A stretch of DNA of 64,000 nt, taken from Marinicella sediminis (GTDB lineage: Bacteria > Pseudomonadota > Gammaproteobacteria > Xanthomonadales > Marinicellaceae). The notes beneath the pieces are model-generated. The model searched no databases, was not told the DNA's origin, and was given only the letters and a program-made list of their open reading frames with translations. The stretch's first letter is position 1. Each line of letters opens with the position of its first letter. A program made the position numbers and the translations under genes. Below are positions 17,887-28,800 of this stretch, in pieces. The stretch lies in NCBI RefSeq assembly GCF_002000055.1, contig NZ_MVBD01000009.1, positions 124,001 to 188,000 on the forward strand. Direction: 5' to 3'.

Positions 17887-19629
17887 ATGGGTTTATTACA
17901 GCTCAGAACCGGTTTGTTTATTGGGCTTCTCAGTTGGCAGATGGTTGCACATTGTGAATCAGTCATTAATTGGGACATCAATGGCGTCAATGACCAACAA
18001 CAAAGCAACATCAGACTGTATCTGGAAGGATCAAGGTTTGACTGTCAGTCGATAAGAACACCCAACAGTCGACAACGTCAGGCAGTCAGGGACCAGGTCC
18101 GTCTTGCCATGCAGCCTTTTGGTTACTTCAATCCCGATACCACCATTAATTCTCCGCTTGGAAGCGATTGTCAACCCATCCGTTTGACCATTGATCCGGG
18201 TCAGGTGACGCTGATCAGTCAGCTAAACCTGGAGATCACTGGTGAAGGTGCAGACTTACCTTGGTGGCAGGAAGCCGCCAAAAATCATCAGTTACAGGTG
18301 GGTAAACCATTGATTCAATCTGCTTATGAGGCAGTGAAAAAGAAGTGGTTGAATCAGGCTGATGAATTGTTCTATCAGGATGCCGGTTTTACGGTTCAGC
18401 AAATTCGTGTGCAGGCTGACACCAACCAGGCAGCCGTTGAGTTGTCATTCAATACCGGAATCAGGTATCGCCTGAAGAACATCACCATCAAGGAAGAGCC
18501 TGCCGTATTGGACAACGATTTACTGAATCATCTGTTGCCATTGGAAAGTGGACAGTATATATCCAGGTCCGAATTGTACGATGTTCAACAAAAACTCAAT
18601 TCAAGCGGATATTTCAACCAGGTATTGTTTGATGTCCGGCAGGATGAACATTTTGCTGCAACCTTGGATCTGGTTGTTATGCTCAGCCCTGCAGCCAAGT
18701 TTGATTATTCTGCGGGCGTTGGATTCTCCACAGATGCCGGTGCCAAAGCCTCATTTCAGTATAACAACCACCGGGTCAATAAAATGGGGCATCAATATCA
18801 GTTAAACCTGCAAGGTTCTGAACTGGCATCTGATTTAAACATGTCATATAAAATTCCAGCTCAACAAAACCCGACGAATCAATGGTATGGGCTACACCTT
18901 GCCTACAAGGATGAAGAGACTGATCAAGTCAGTCGGGAAATCAGGAAGTGGGGAATCAGTGAGACCAGAATCAGTGATAATCATTGGCAAAACATCAATT
19001 TTCTGGATTGGGTTCAGGAGTCATTTGATACCGGTGTTGCCAGCGGCAAGACCGTGCTTTATGTGCCGGGTACCAGTTGGTCATTGACTCAGGCTGATGA
19101 TGTTTCCAGGCCGTACAGAGGATACAGGATGCAGGCCGAACTTAAGTTGGCCAGCACGGATTTGTTGTCTGATGCATCTTTTGCCCAGTTCACGTTTAAT
19201 GGTAAATACATACATGGTTTGGGTGAGGCAGGCCGCTTACTGTACCGAATGCAACTGGGCAGCACCGCAACCAGTGATTTTGAGCAATTACCCACCAGCT
19301 ACCGGTTTTATGCGGGTGGTGACCAGAGCATTCGTGGATTTGATTATGAACAAGTCACGCCCCGTAATGAGCAGGGTGATGCCATCGGTGGCAAACATCT
19401 GCTGACAGGAAGTGTAGAATATGAACACCCACTGGCTGCCCAGTGGGCTGCTGCGGTATTCACCGACTTTGGGGATGCTTTTTCTAAAGAGTTGGACTTC
19501 AAACAATCAGTGGGGGCTGGCATCAGGTGGTTTTCACCCATTGGTCCCATCAGGCTTGATCTGGCTAAATCCATCAGTCAGGACAATGCTTCATACCGCT
19601 TACACATCACTGTGGGACCAGATTTATGA
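17887..19629 (+). CDS. tamA: Translocation and assembly module outer-membrane protein TamA
   Basis: This 580-residue Omp85-family protein has a signal peptide (cleavage near AHCES) and three POTRA-like domains (about residues 30-265), followed by a 16-strand barrel. The barrel carries the conserved FYAGGDQSIRGFDYEQV segment and ends in YRLHITVGPDL with a terminal hydrophobic pattern. TamA works with TamB to insert outer-membrane proteins and is implicated in phospholipid transport. The next gene, tamB, overlaps its stop by four bases, which confirms the pairing. Confidence 0.94.
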   Translation: MGLLQLRTGLFIGLLSWQMVAHCESVINWDINGVNDQQQSNIRLYLEGSRFDCQSIRTPNSRQRQAVRDQVRLAMQPFGYFNPDTTINSPLGSDCQPIRLTIDPGQVTLISQLNLEITGEGADLPWWQEAAKNHQLQVGKPLIQSAYEAVKKKWLNQADELFYQDAGFTVQQIRVQADTNQAAVELSFNTGIRYRLKNITIKEEPAVLDNDLLNHLLPLESGQYISRSELYDVQQKLNSSGYFNQVLFDVRQDEHFAATLDLVVMLSPAAKFDYSAGVGFSTDAGAKASFQYNNHRVNKMGHQYQLNLQGSELASDLNMSYKIPAQQNPTNQWYGLHLAYKDEETDQVSREIRKWGISETRISDNHWQNINFLDWVQESFDTGVASGKTVLYVPGTSWSLTQADDVSRPYRGYRMQAELKLASTDLLSDASFAQFTFNGKYIHGLGEAGRLLYRMQLGSTATSDFEQLPTSYRFYAGGDQSIRGFDYEQVTPRNEQGDAIGGKHLLTGSVEYEHPLAAQWAAAVFTDFGDAFSKELDFKQSVGAGIRWFSPIGPIRLDLAKSISQDNASYRLHITVGPDL

Positions 19630-22600
19630 TGCTTCGGTTGATGAAAAAACTGTTGCTGATATCCATGGTGCTGATGCTGCTGGTCGCAATCATTGCCTAT
19701 TACTTGCTGTATACGTCTGCAGGTGCCAGTCAAACCCTTAGATACCTCATCAATCATCAGCAGTTACCGGTCACCTTTGGAGAGCTGAATGGCCAACTTG
19801 GCAAGCAGCTGGAGATCAGGCAAGTGGTTTATCATGATGATCAATATCACCTCACCATTGGTCAGCTGCAATACCAGTTGGATTGGTCGCTGTGGAAGCG
19901 TGAGGTACACATTTCAATGTTGCAAATCAATGATGTCAACATTCAAAGTATGAATCATATCCAGAACTCAGATACCAGCCAGGTTTTGCCAGCATTGTCT
20001 TTACCAGGGCGGTTAATGATCGATCAATTTGAAGTTAACAACCTGACTTATCAGGACCAGGAATTTGCCGAAGATATCCCGCAAATCTCAGCAGCACTCA
20101 GTTGGCAGAATGACCATCTTGATGTGATTGAGTTGAAAATTGATCACGAGCAAATTAATCTCAATGCAAGGGGAGCTGTCATGATGTCAGCAAATTGGCC
20201 ATTCGATACTGACATCAGCTGGCAATGGCAGAATGATCAATCTGCAGAAGCCTTCACAATCTCAGGGGAGAGTCGCATTGACGGAACTGCCAATCGTATA
20301 ACGGGCCGGCATCTATTGGCGGTTGATCACCCTCACATCTCCGGCAAGACTCGTTGGCTGACACAATTGAGCAGCGGCGCCGGATCTGTGCTGAATATAC
20401 AAATGGCTGAACCAGGACAACTGACAGTCAAGATGGCGCAGGGTGATGTTCAGCTTGACTTGTCCCAGGCTGAAGTCAGTGGTCAGCCTGATAGTTATCA
20501 AGCCAGCATGCAGGCAAAAGTGCTGTATGGCCAGTTCCCAGAAGGTCGGTTGGAGGTGACCGGTAAAGGTGGTCTGGGTGGCTTTGATGTCGAACAACTC
20601 AAATGGGAAGCTGATGATCAACAACTACTGGCGTCCCTGTCTGTAGGGTGGCAAGAAGCGGTCACCATCAATTCACATTTGACGGTCAATGAGTTTGATC
20701 CTGGCAGGTGGGGACTTGATTGGCCGGGACAGGTGTCAGGCGAATTACAAATGGATGCTGAGCAATATAATGATGATTGGTATCTGCGTCTTAATCACAG
20801 TCAACTGCAAGGAACATTGAAAAGTCAGGCATTTAAATTCAGTGGGACCGGTCAATGGTTGAAAGACAACTACCAGGCCAATGACCTGATTCTTCGTCTG
20901 GGGGTCAATGAACTGCATATTGATGGTCAGTATGGTGATGGCATGGTTGAAGGTTCCATCAAAGTGGATTGGCCGGAACTGACATTGATCGATCCTCAAT
21001 TGAAGGGTCAGGCTAAAGGGCAGATTTTGCTGAGTGGTGACTTTGGAAACCCTGATTTTTCCGGATCACTGAATTCAGCTGTTGTTGCTTACGCCGGTGT
21101 AAAGGCATCAGGAGTCAAGTGGTTGTTTGACGGTACCTGGGACAAGCGACTGCACAGTCAGCTTCAGATTGCTGATCTGGTCTTCAGGAATCGCAGTCTC
21201 AGTGCTGTGGAACTCAACGCCACAGGTTGGTTGAACAGCCATGACATTGATTTGAATATGGCGGCCGGTGAAATACAAACAACACTCAATCTGCAAGGTC
21301 AGTTAATGACAACACAACCAATGCCAATCTGGCAAGGGATACTGATGAAACACGAGGTGGTACTGGCAGACGGACGACAAATCAGCATGAACCAGCCGGC
21401 CAAAATCAGTTGGGGCGAAGTGTTTGAAATTTCTGAAGTGTGCTGGAACGGAGTGGCCGCCGGACAACTGTGTGTGCAATCGGATCAAATCAGTGCTTCG
21501 GCGCCTGTCACGGGTCAGCTGTCAGTGCAGTCATTCAGTGCAGATGCTTTCAGACCATTGTTACCTGAGCAATGGCGAGTGACTGGGTTGATCAATGGCA
21601 CTGCCAGTTATGAGCTCAGTGAACAGGCCGTTCAGCTCAGTTCGGATTTTCATTTAGCCGCCGGACAGCTTGGCGTCAGAACGCCAGATGGTCAGTGGAT
21701 CACACAGGGTATCAATGAGCTCACATTGAATGCCAAAAATGAAGGGCAAAATGTCGGTGTCTCATCATCAGTTGTACTTGATGATGACAGTTTTATTCGC
21801 CTCAAGGCAGAACTCTTTCAGCAGGACAGTGAACAGGATTGGCAGATCAATGCCGACATGTCAGGTCAAATCAACAACCAGGCTCTGGTCACTGGGTTGA
21901 CTGATGAAATCAGTGAACTCAGAGGCGCGGTTCATTTATCTGGCAGGGTTGCGGGTTCTTTGCGCAGCCCGGATATTTTCTGGGAACTGTCGCAACCTGA
22001 AGGTCACCTGAAGCTGACCCGCATGGGTACCCGCCTCGAACAGGTGGCATTAAGCATTGAAACCCGCCGGGAACGTGATCCGGTTTATCAGATTGAACTC
22101 CAAGGGTTCAGTCAAAGTGATCGTCACCGGGGTGAGTTGTTACTGACCGGAAGCATGATTACTCAGCCAGAATGGGTGTTTAAAGGTCAGCTGCAAGGCA
22201 CTCACTTCACCGTGATGAATTTGCCTGAACTGACCATAGATATCTCACCTGATCTGACTGTTGAAGCCAACAAGAAGCAGGCGCGTATCGCTGGTGATGT
22301 GACCATCCCTTACGGTCATGTGGCCATCAAGTCCCTGCCTCCGGAGGGGGTCAGTAACTCACCAGATTTGGTGGTAATCAGAGACCAAAAGAATGAGCCG
22401 GAAGAATTGAGTTATCCCATAATATTGGATGTCAATGCCAGGATTATAGATCCTGTTCAGTTGGACGTGATTGGCTTAAGTGCGGACATGACCGGCCAGT
22501 TGAATATCAGGCAAGGTATTGAACAACAGTTAACTGGTTATGGTGACCTGAAGCTGATCAATGGACGGTATGAAGTTTATGGACAAAAACTCAACATCGA

Positions 22601-23147
22601 CACAGGTGAACTGAATTTTGCCGGCGACCTTGCAAACCCCAGACTTAATGTGAAAGCAACCAGACAAGCCACTGTGGATGATGTAAAGGCGGGTGTGAAG
22701 CTGACGGGGACGGTCGAGAACCTGCGCTCAGAATTGTATTCTGAACCAACCATGCCGGATGTGGAAAAACTGGCCTATATCATGACTGGCCAAGGCATCA
22801 AAGGGGCCGGTAATCTCGATTCTGAATCACTGAAACAAGCTGCCATCGTCCTGGGACTGAATCAGAGCAGTCCGGTATTTAAACAAATACAACAGCAGTT
22901 TGGGATTGATGTGTTGACGGTGAAACGCAATGGCGCACAATCAGAATCAGTGATTGAAGCAGGTAAAAAAATCAATGATGACCTTTACATTTCCTATAAT
23001 CAGGGTTTGTTTAACCGGCTCGGATTTTGGGTATTAAAATACCGCATCAATCAATACCTCAATTTGCAAACCACTCAGGGTGATGACCAGTCAGTGGAAT
23101 TGGTGTATACCAGAAAATCAGAACCCCCAAAGCAAAAACGTCCCTGA
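19626..23147 (+). CDS. tamB: Translocation and assembly module protein TamB
   Basis: This 1173-residue AsmA/TamB-type protein has one N-terminal membrane helix (KLLLISMVLMLLVAIIAYYL) and a very long beta-helical periplasmic body. It ends in the conserved DUF490 (TamB) domain from about residue 850, including KLAYIMTGQGIKGAG and LTVKRNGAQSESVIEAGKKI. Length is normal for the family. It spans the periplasm and pairs with TamA at the outer membrane. The ATG overlaps the tamA stop. Confidence 0.94.
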   Translation: MMLRLMKKLLLISMVLMLLVAIIAYYLLYTSAGASQTLRYLINHQQLPVTFGELNGQLGKQLEIRQVVYHDDQYHLTIGQLQYQLDWSLWKREVHISMLQINDVNIQSMNHIQNSDTSQVLPALSLPGRLMIDQFEVNNLTYQDQEFAEDIPQISAALSWQNDHLDVIELKIDHEQINLNARGAVMMSANWPFDTDISWQWQNDQSAEAFTISGESRIDGTANRITGRHLLAVDHPHISGKTRWLTQLSSGAGSVLNIQMAEPGQLTVKMAQGDVQLDLSQAEVSGQPDSYQASMQAKVLYGQFPEGRLEVTGKGGLGGFDVEQLKWEADDQQLLASLSVGWQEAVTINSHLTVNEFDPGRWGLDWPGQVSGELQMDAEQYNDDWYLRLNHSQLQGTLKSQAFKFSGTGQWLKDNYQANDLILRLGVNELHIDGQYGDGMVEGSIKVDWPELTLIDPQLKGQAKGQILLSGDFGNPDFSGSLNSAVVAYAGVKASGVKWLFDGTWDKRLHSQLQIADLVFRNRSLSAVELNATGWLNSHDIDLNMAAGEIQTTLNLQGQLMTTQPMPIWQGILMKHEVVLADGRQISMNQPAKISWGEVFEISEVCWNGVAAGQLCVQSDQISASAPVTGQLSVQSFSADAFRPLLPEQWRVTGLINGTASYELSEQAVQLSSDFHLAAGQLGVRTPDGQWITQGINELTLNAKNEGQNVGVSSSVVLDDDSFIRLKAELFQQDSEQDWQINADMSGQINNQALVTGLTDEISELRGAVHLSGRVAGSLRSPDIFWELSQPEGHLKLTRMGTRLEQVALSIETRRERDPVYQIELQGFSQSDRHRGELLLTGSMITQPEWVFKGQLQGTHFTVMNLPELTIDISPDLTVEANKKQARIAGDVTIPYGHVAIKSLPPEGVSNSPDLVVIRDQKNEPEELSYPIILDVNARIIDPVQLDVIGLSADMTGQLNIRQGIEQQLTGYGDLKLINGRYEVYGQKLNIDTGELNFAGDLANPRLNVKATRQATVDDVKAGVKLTGTVENLRSELYSEPTMPDVEKLAYIMTGQGIKGAGNLDSESLKQAAIVLGLNQSSPVFKQIQQQFGIDVLTVKRNGAQSESVIEAGKKINDDLYISYNQGLFNRLGFWVLKYRINQYLNLQTTQGDDQSVELVYTRKSEPPKQKRP

Positions 23148-23232
23148 CTTAACAACAGTTACTTTGATTCTTGTCAAGTTATGCCGCCCAGTTATATGAA
23201 ATGATATTGATATATCAAGCCAGGGGAAAATC

Positions 23233-24411
23233 ATGAAACAAACCATTCGTTATTGTTACATCACAACCATCAGTTTAATGACACTGTTGATGACATCATT
23301 ACCCAATCAGGCAGGCGAAATCACGGAATGGAATATGCTCAATGTGATCACTGACCCGGGGCCATACATCCCTGAATTCACCTATCAAAGTCATATTTAT
23401 GATGATGAATTCCTGAGCCATGAACTGGGTTCTGTTATCTGGGTGGAAAGTGATGTCATGTCGCCAGGGCTCGGGATCGTAAACAATGATGATGTCAACG
23501 GCTCGAACTGTGTGATGACTGCCGGGGTTAACCCAAATGATTTAACAGTCAAACAATGCAGTGATCCATTTCAATCCAGTAAGCGGTTTAAACTATCAAC
23601 CACCTCAACTGGCGGTGTGTTGGACCTGGTGTTTGATGTTGATTTGGCTGGAGGGGTATCCAAACCTTACCGGTTTTTGGCCAAATACCTCAATTCAACG
23701 AACCGAACCATTTCTGACATCAGGATTGAACCTGGATTTGGACTGGGCGGTGATTTTGTGCCTGCACCTGGTGGCATGGGGCTGGACTTTTCAGATCGTG
23801 ATGGCGTTATTTGGATGGCTGATGTCAATACCGGTGAGACCGATTCAATCAATCTTGATGCCTTGTTTCCGTTTGGGTTGTTTGGTGATGCGGCCACAGA
23901 TCCAAATCATGATCTTGATGGCTACTTTGACGCCACAGACAGAGCCCGGTTTAACCTCAGAGCCAACAGGGGTCAAATCATCAGTACCGGTATTTCTGCC
24001 AATTATCATAACGTGTTTGGCGATTTCCTGGCTAAATCCCAGGCCATCAGTGGTTATTTCTGGGATCATGATGATGACGATGAAACCGACCCTTATCTCA
24101 TTGCTCATCAGACAGAGGCTGGTTGGTATACCTTGCGGCCAGATCAGTGGTGGCTGGATTTTATGCTGCCCATTCCTGATACCAATTTACTGGATGGCTC
24201 AATAGCAGAATCCACCTTAAACGACTGGGCAGCCAATCCGGATGACTTTGGAATCGATCTGATTGAAGACCTCGCCAACCTGAATCTTAATTTTCACCTG
24301 ACCATCGGTGACATCAGTACCTGGCCTGGGTATGACAGCATTTCTGAAACCGCGCAGTTCACTTTACGGGTTTCTTCCTTCAGTGTTATTTTTGCCAATG
24401 GATTTGACTGA
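23233..24411 (+). CDS. Secreted choice-of-anchor F type protein
   Basis: This 392-residue exported protein has a signal peptide (about 1-27). It starts with EITEWNMLNVITDPGPYIPE and has the repeated small-residue and aspartate-rich texture of choice-of-anchor family F proteins, including GIVNNDDVNGSNCVMTAGVN and SDPFQSSKRFKLST. Most members of this family end in an LPXTG-, PEP-CTERM- or other-type anchor. Here the tail is instead FSVIFANGFD, close to the F-x-D-G-F-E tail of the next gene. It has a good ribosome-binding site (CAGGGGAAAA). Function is unknown; surface location is inferred. Confidence 0.8.
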   Translation: MKQTIRYCYITTISLMTLLMTSLPNQAGEITEWNMLNVITDPGPYIPEFTYQSHIYDDEFLSHELGSVIWVESDVMSPGLGIVNNDDVNGSNCVMTAGVNPNDLTVKQCSDPFQSSKRFKLSTTSTGGVLDLVFDVDLAGGVSKPYRFLAKYLNSTNRTISDIRIEPGFGLGGDFVPAPGGMGLDFSDRDGVIWMADVNTGETDSINLDALFPFGLFGDAATDPNHDLDGYFDATDRARFNLRANRGQIISTGISANYHNVFGDFLAKSQAISGYFWDHDDDDETDPYLIAHQTEAGWYTLRPDQWWLDFMLPIPDTNLLDGSIAESTLNDWAANPDDFGIDLIEDLANLNLNFHLTIGDISTWPGYDSISETAQFTLRVSSFSVIFANGFD

Positions 24412-24514
24412 ATACTGGCAGACTGACTTTTTTGATGCAAAACATCACAAAATAGTGGCGTAATTAATACATAACTGACGCATGGTTGTTAAGTTCACAA
24501 CAACTTGAGGTGAG

Positions 24515-25747
24515 ATGATGCGGATCAGTCAGTTATTATTTTTGCTTGGCTTAACTAGCCTTGCCATGCCTTTAATGGCAGGTGCCACCAAAGGTGCATG
24601 GCATACCGTGCCGGTATTTAACCAGGCACCATTGGAGGTTAAAATCGGGACCTATTCTGAAGGTGCCAACCCAGACTTGTTGTTTGCCATATTATGGAAT
24701 GATGGTAACAACAACCGCCTTGATGCGGTCAGGATACCCGCGCCGTATGATGGCACAGGTATCACCAGCACTTCACTGGAGAACACCGCCACATTGTTCG
24801 CCCTTGGAGATATTTGTACCGATGGAATGAATGTGGTGGTTCCCTACATCAAAGATTTCAATCTGGAAGTGTCCAGGTACAACGGCAATTCATGGAGTCA
24901 GTCTACTGTCCCAGGCACCACCACCAATAATTTTGACAATGCGGATTGTTCACAAACTTCTGATGGGATGTTTCTCAGTACGCATGATTTGACCGACAGT
25001 AAAACTGAAATCTATCAATCCACCAATGCAGGGGGCAGTTATACATTCTATGGAAGATATACATCCAGCGGACCTTTTGACGGGGCCATCAGGGAACCTT
25101 ATGCATCCAATTTCGATGACCGGACACTCATGGGGTTAAATCAATTGCCTAATGGACAGGTCAGAGTGACTCATACCAGTACCGCCGGACCTTCACCAAA
25201 TTTCAATCACACACCCATTGAGTTGCTTGCACCACCCAATGGGTTCACTTTTGTTAAAGAAGGCGGTGCCAGATTCAATGGAGCCGGGGTAACCTTTACC
25301 TACAATTCGCAAGGTACCGCAAGGGTTGTTGAGTTTCCTGAAGCAGGTCCTTTCAGTGTGGTCGAGCGTGATCTGGGCCCCATCAATAACACAGGGTCGC
25401 AATTCACTTTCCAAGGCGGTGCCGTATTTACTTTTTTTGATATGGACAACGAGCCTGTCACTACCAAAGCCCTTTGGGGCGATTATTGGTTTTTTGATTC
25501 TTTCAATGGGGCAGCACCCACAGCTGTTGATCCTACATTTCCGCTCAGTGGTATTGGTGGTCCGGTCGATGTTTGTCAATTGGAATTGACAGGCGAGTAT
25601 ACCCAGGAGACAAATCTGGTTGTTGGTGGGCCCAGAATTGGCAGTGATGGCACGGATTTGCGCATGCGCCAGGTGGGTGTTGATTCAGTTTTTAAAGATG
25701 GCTTTGAATCCGGTGACACCACTGCCTGGTTTGCCACTTGTCCCTGA
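24515..25747 (+). CDS. Secreted protein with F-x-D-G-F-E tail
   Basis: This 410-residue exported protein has a signal peptide (cleavage near LMAGATKG). The body is predicted beta-rich with many Asn/Thr/Gly and evenly spaced aromatic residues, compatible with a propeller, but I do not recognise a named domain. The C-terminus reads VFKDGFESGDTTAWFATCP, a tail I associate with exported proteins of Marinicella- and Xanthomonadales-type bacteria. A terminator hairpin follows. Together with the preceding gene it forms a small block of same-strand exported proteins. Confidence 0.72.
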   Translation: MMRISQLLFLLGLTSLAMPLMAGATKGAWHTVPVFNQAPLEVKIGTYSEGANPDLLFAILWNDGNNNRLDAVRIPAPYDGTGITSTSLENTATLFALGDICTDGMNVVVPYIKDFNLEVSRYNGNSWSQSTVPGTTTNNFDNADCSQTSDGMFLSTHDLTDSKTEIYQSTNAGGSYTFYGRYTSSGPFDGAIREPYASNFDDRTLMGLNQLPNGQVRVTHTSTAGPSPNFNHTPIELLAPPNGFTFVKEGGARFNGAGVTFTYNSQGTARVVEFPEAGPFSVVERDLGPINNTGSQFTFQGGAVFTFFDMDNEPVTTKALWGDYWFFDSFNGAAPTAVDPTFPLSGIGGPVDVCQLELTGEYTQETNLVVGGPRIGSDGTDLRMRQVGVDSVFKDGFESGDTTAWFATCP

Positions 25748-25775
25748 TCCATCATCAACAGGGCGGAGTAAAACA

Positions 25776-25809
25776 GACTCCTGGCTGAGGATTCACAGGA
25801 GTCGTTTTT
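25776..25809 (+). terminator. Intrinsic terminator after the secreted-protein gene
   Basis: An 8-base stem (GACTCCTG / CAGGAGTC) with a 12-base loop is followed by GTTTTTG. It lies about 30 bases past the stop at 25747. Confidence 0.7.
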
Positions 25810-25895
25810 GCTGTGATGCATCAATGACGATTTTCACTGTCTTTTCAGGTCATAATGATGATATCTTATGTGGTTCTGAAAAAGAATCATTTGAT

Positions 25896-28800
25896 ATGTT
25901 GAGCAATCTGAACCTGCACCTGTTGATCATCCCTGGTATTTACCTTTTGCTGTTGGTGGTCCCGCCACAAGCCATGGCCAGTGAAGTTGCCTATGTGAAT
26001 TGGGAGAATCACCCGGTACATGCCCTGGATATATCGCCAGACAAATCCCGGCTGGCTGTGACCCATACGGCTGACAACCGGGTACAGTTGTTTGATGTGT
26101 CATTGGGTTACCCGGTGCGCATGGGTCATGTCAAAGTGGGTGTGGATCCGGTTTCAGTGCGTTTTCGCAACAACAATGAATTGTGGGTGGTTAATCACAT
26201 TTCGGACTCAATTTCAGTGGTTGATTTCAATGCTCGCAGGGTAGTTAAAACGATACCAACTGGTGATGAGCCCTTTGATGTGGTCTTTGCCAATGAACGT
26301 GCCTTTGTCAGCTGTTCCCAGGTTAACCAGGTTTGGGTATTCAACCCAGCTGACCCCGAAGAGGCTGTCATGATCATAGATGTGATGGCAGAGGACCCAA
26401 GGGCTATGACAGTCAACACAGATGGCAGTCGGGTTTATGTGGCCAGTTTTGAGTCAGGCAATCGAACCACCATCCTTGGAGGTGGCATTGATGAAACTGA
26501 AAACACCCTTCCGTCGATCAACCCGGTCAATCGCCAAGCCTCTCCTTATGGTGGGCAAAATCCACCGCCCAATGATGGCAATCAATTTTTTCCGGCGATT
26601 GATCCTGAACTACCCACGCCTCCTAAAGTGTCGCTGATTGTTAAACAACAGCCTGATGGTCGCTGGCTGGATGACAACGGTGAAGACTGGACGCATATGA
26701 TTTCCGGCCCACAGGCTGGGTTATCTGGAAGGGTTCCTGGTTGGGAGTTGTTGGATCATGACATTTCAGTGATCAACACCGATACCTTTGAAGTCAGTTA
26801 TGTTTCCGGGCTGATGAACCTTGGGATGGCCATCGGTTATAACTCAGCCACTGCTCAAATCACCCTGGTAGGTACCGATGCGACCAATGAAGTGCGTTTC
26901 GAACCGGTGCTTAAAGGGGTGTTCCTGCGCGTTAACCTGGGTGTGGTTGACGAGAATAACCCTCATCAACCGATGGTGGTCGATCTGAACCCGCACCTGG
27001 ATTACCAAGCCGGCACCATTGCTCAGGAAAGCCGCGATCAATCCTTGGGTGATCCCCGGGGAGTGATTTGGCAAGATGATGGCTCCAGGGGCTACGTCTC
27101 AGGTATGGGCTCTAATAATGTGATTGTGATCAATGCCAATGGTGAACGACAGGGCATCATAGAAGTGGGGGAGGGTGCCACAGGTTTGGGTTTGGATGAA
27201 AGTCAGCAACGGCTCTATGTTTGGAATCATTTTGCAGCCACGCTTTCTGTCATTGACACCAGCACACAACAACAGGTTTCGGTGACTGATGTGTTTAACC
27301 CGTTGCCAGAATCCATCAAAAACGGTCGCCGGTTTCTCTATGACACCCACGAGACTTCTGGCTTGGGCCACATCGCCTGTGCGTCCTGCCATGTTGATGG
27401 ACGAATGGACCGCCTGGCCTGGGATCTGGGCGATCCGGCTGGTGAAATGAAAAGCTTCAATCAGAACTGTCAGACCACCGTGGCCTTGTTAAATACCCCC
27501 GGATGTGATGATTTCCATCCCATGAAAGGACCGATGATGACCCAGACTTTCCAGGATATCATTGGGCATGAACCTTTTCATTGGCGGGGAGACCGAGATG
27601 GTTTAGAAGAATTCAACGCTGCTTTCATTGGCCTCAATGGGGATGATCAAGCATTGAATGGCAGTCAGATGCAGCAATTTGAGGACATGCTGGATACCAT
27701 CACCTTTCCACCAAACCCTTTCAGAAAAATTGACAATACATTGCCTCAAAGCATCGATTTAACCAATCATTATACATCGGGACGATTTTCGCCGGCAGGT
27801 CAGCCACTGGGTACGGGGAATCCGGTCAATGGCCTGGCGCTTTATAACAGTGGTTTGCTTGACAGTGTGTTTCAGTGTGCCAGTTGCCACACACTACCTA
27901 CCGGTATGGCAGTCAATGGTGCATTGAAACCAGGTATATTGAATTTAGATGTGGGTGGCAGCATCATGCCCATTGGCCCCATGGGAGAAAACCACCTGGG
28001 GGTAGTCAGTGTCGACGGTTCGACCCAGAAATCCATCAAGACCCCGCAATTAAGGAATTTGTATGACAAGGTGGGGTTTGAGACGTCGCGTGCTCAATCG
28101 CTTGCTGGTTTTGGTTTTTTACATGATGGAGCGGTAGATTCGGTTGCCAGATTCCTCAGTGCCGGGGCATTCAGTGTTGCATCTGATCAGGAAGTGGCAG
28201 ACTTGGTCGCCTTGATGATGGCATTTTCGGGCTCTGAGCTGAATACAGGCTTCGTCCCATTGGGTAACACCGCGCCGGTGTCACAAGACAGCCATGCTGG
28301 GGTGGGGCAGCAATACACCCTCACACAAGCTTCTCAGGTGGATGCAAGGGTCAGTGAACTTTTGCAGGTGGCCGATTCTGGCAAAGTCGATCTGGTGGCA
28401 CGATCAGGGCATGGTAACGACTATTTATACAAACCTTCAGTTCAGCAGTTTGCTGACTCACTAGACAACCGGTTAAGCCCATTGGGGCTGATGGCACTGG
28501 TTACCAATGAAAACCCGATTACATACACGCTGTTGCCCAGCGGTTTAGGCGAACGTCTCGCCTTCGACCGGGATGGTGATGGGGTTTATGATGATCAGGA
28601 AATCATCGATGGTTCTGATCCGACTGATGCCCTGTCTGCGGGTATCAAACCCACAGCCGGCTTGTGGTTTAATCCGCAACGCAGCGGCCATGGCATGGAC
28701 ATTCAAATGGCAGGAAACCGCCTGTTCATGACCTGGTATACCTACAACGATGACGGCACGCCAACCTGGTACCTGGCAGCCAATGAGTATTCACCAGACT

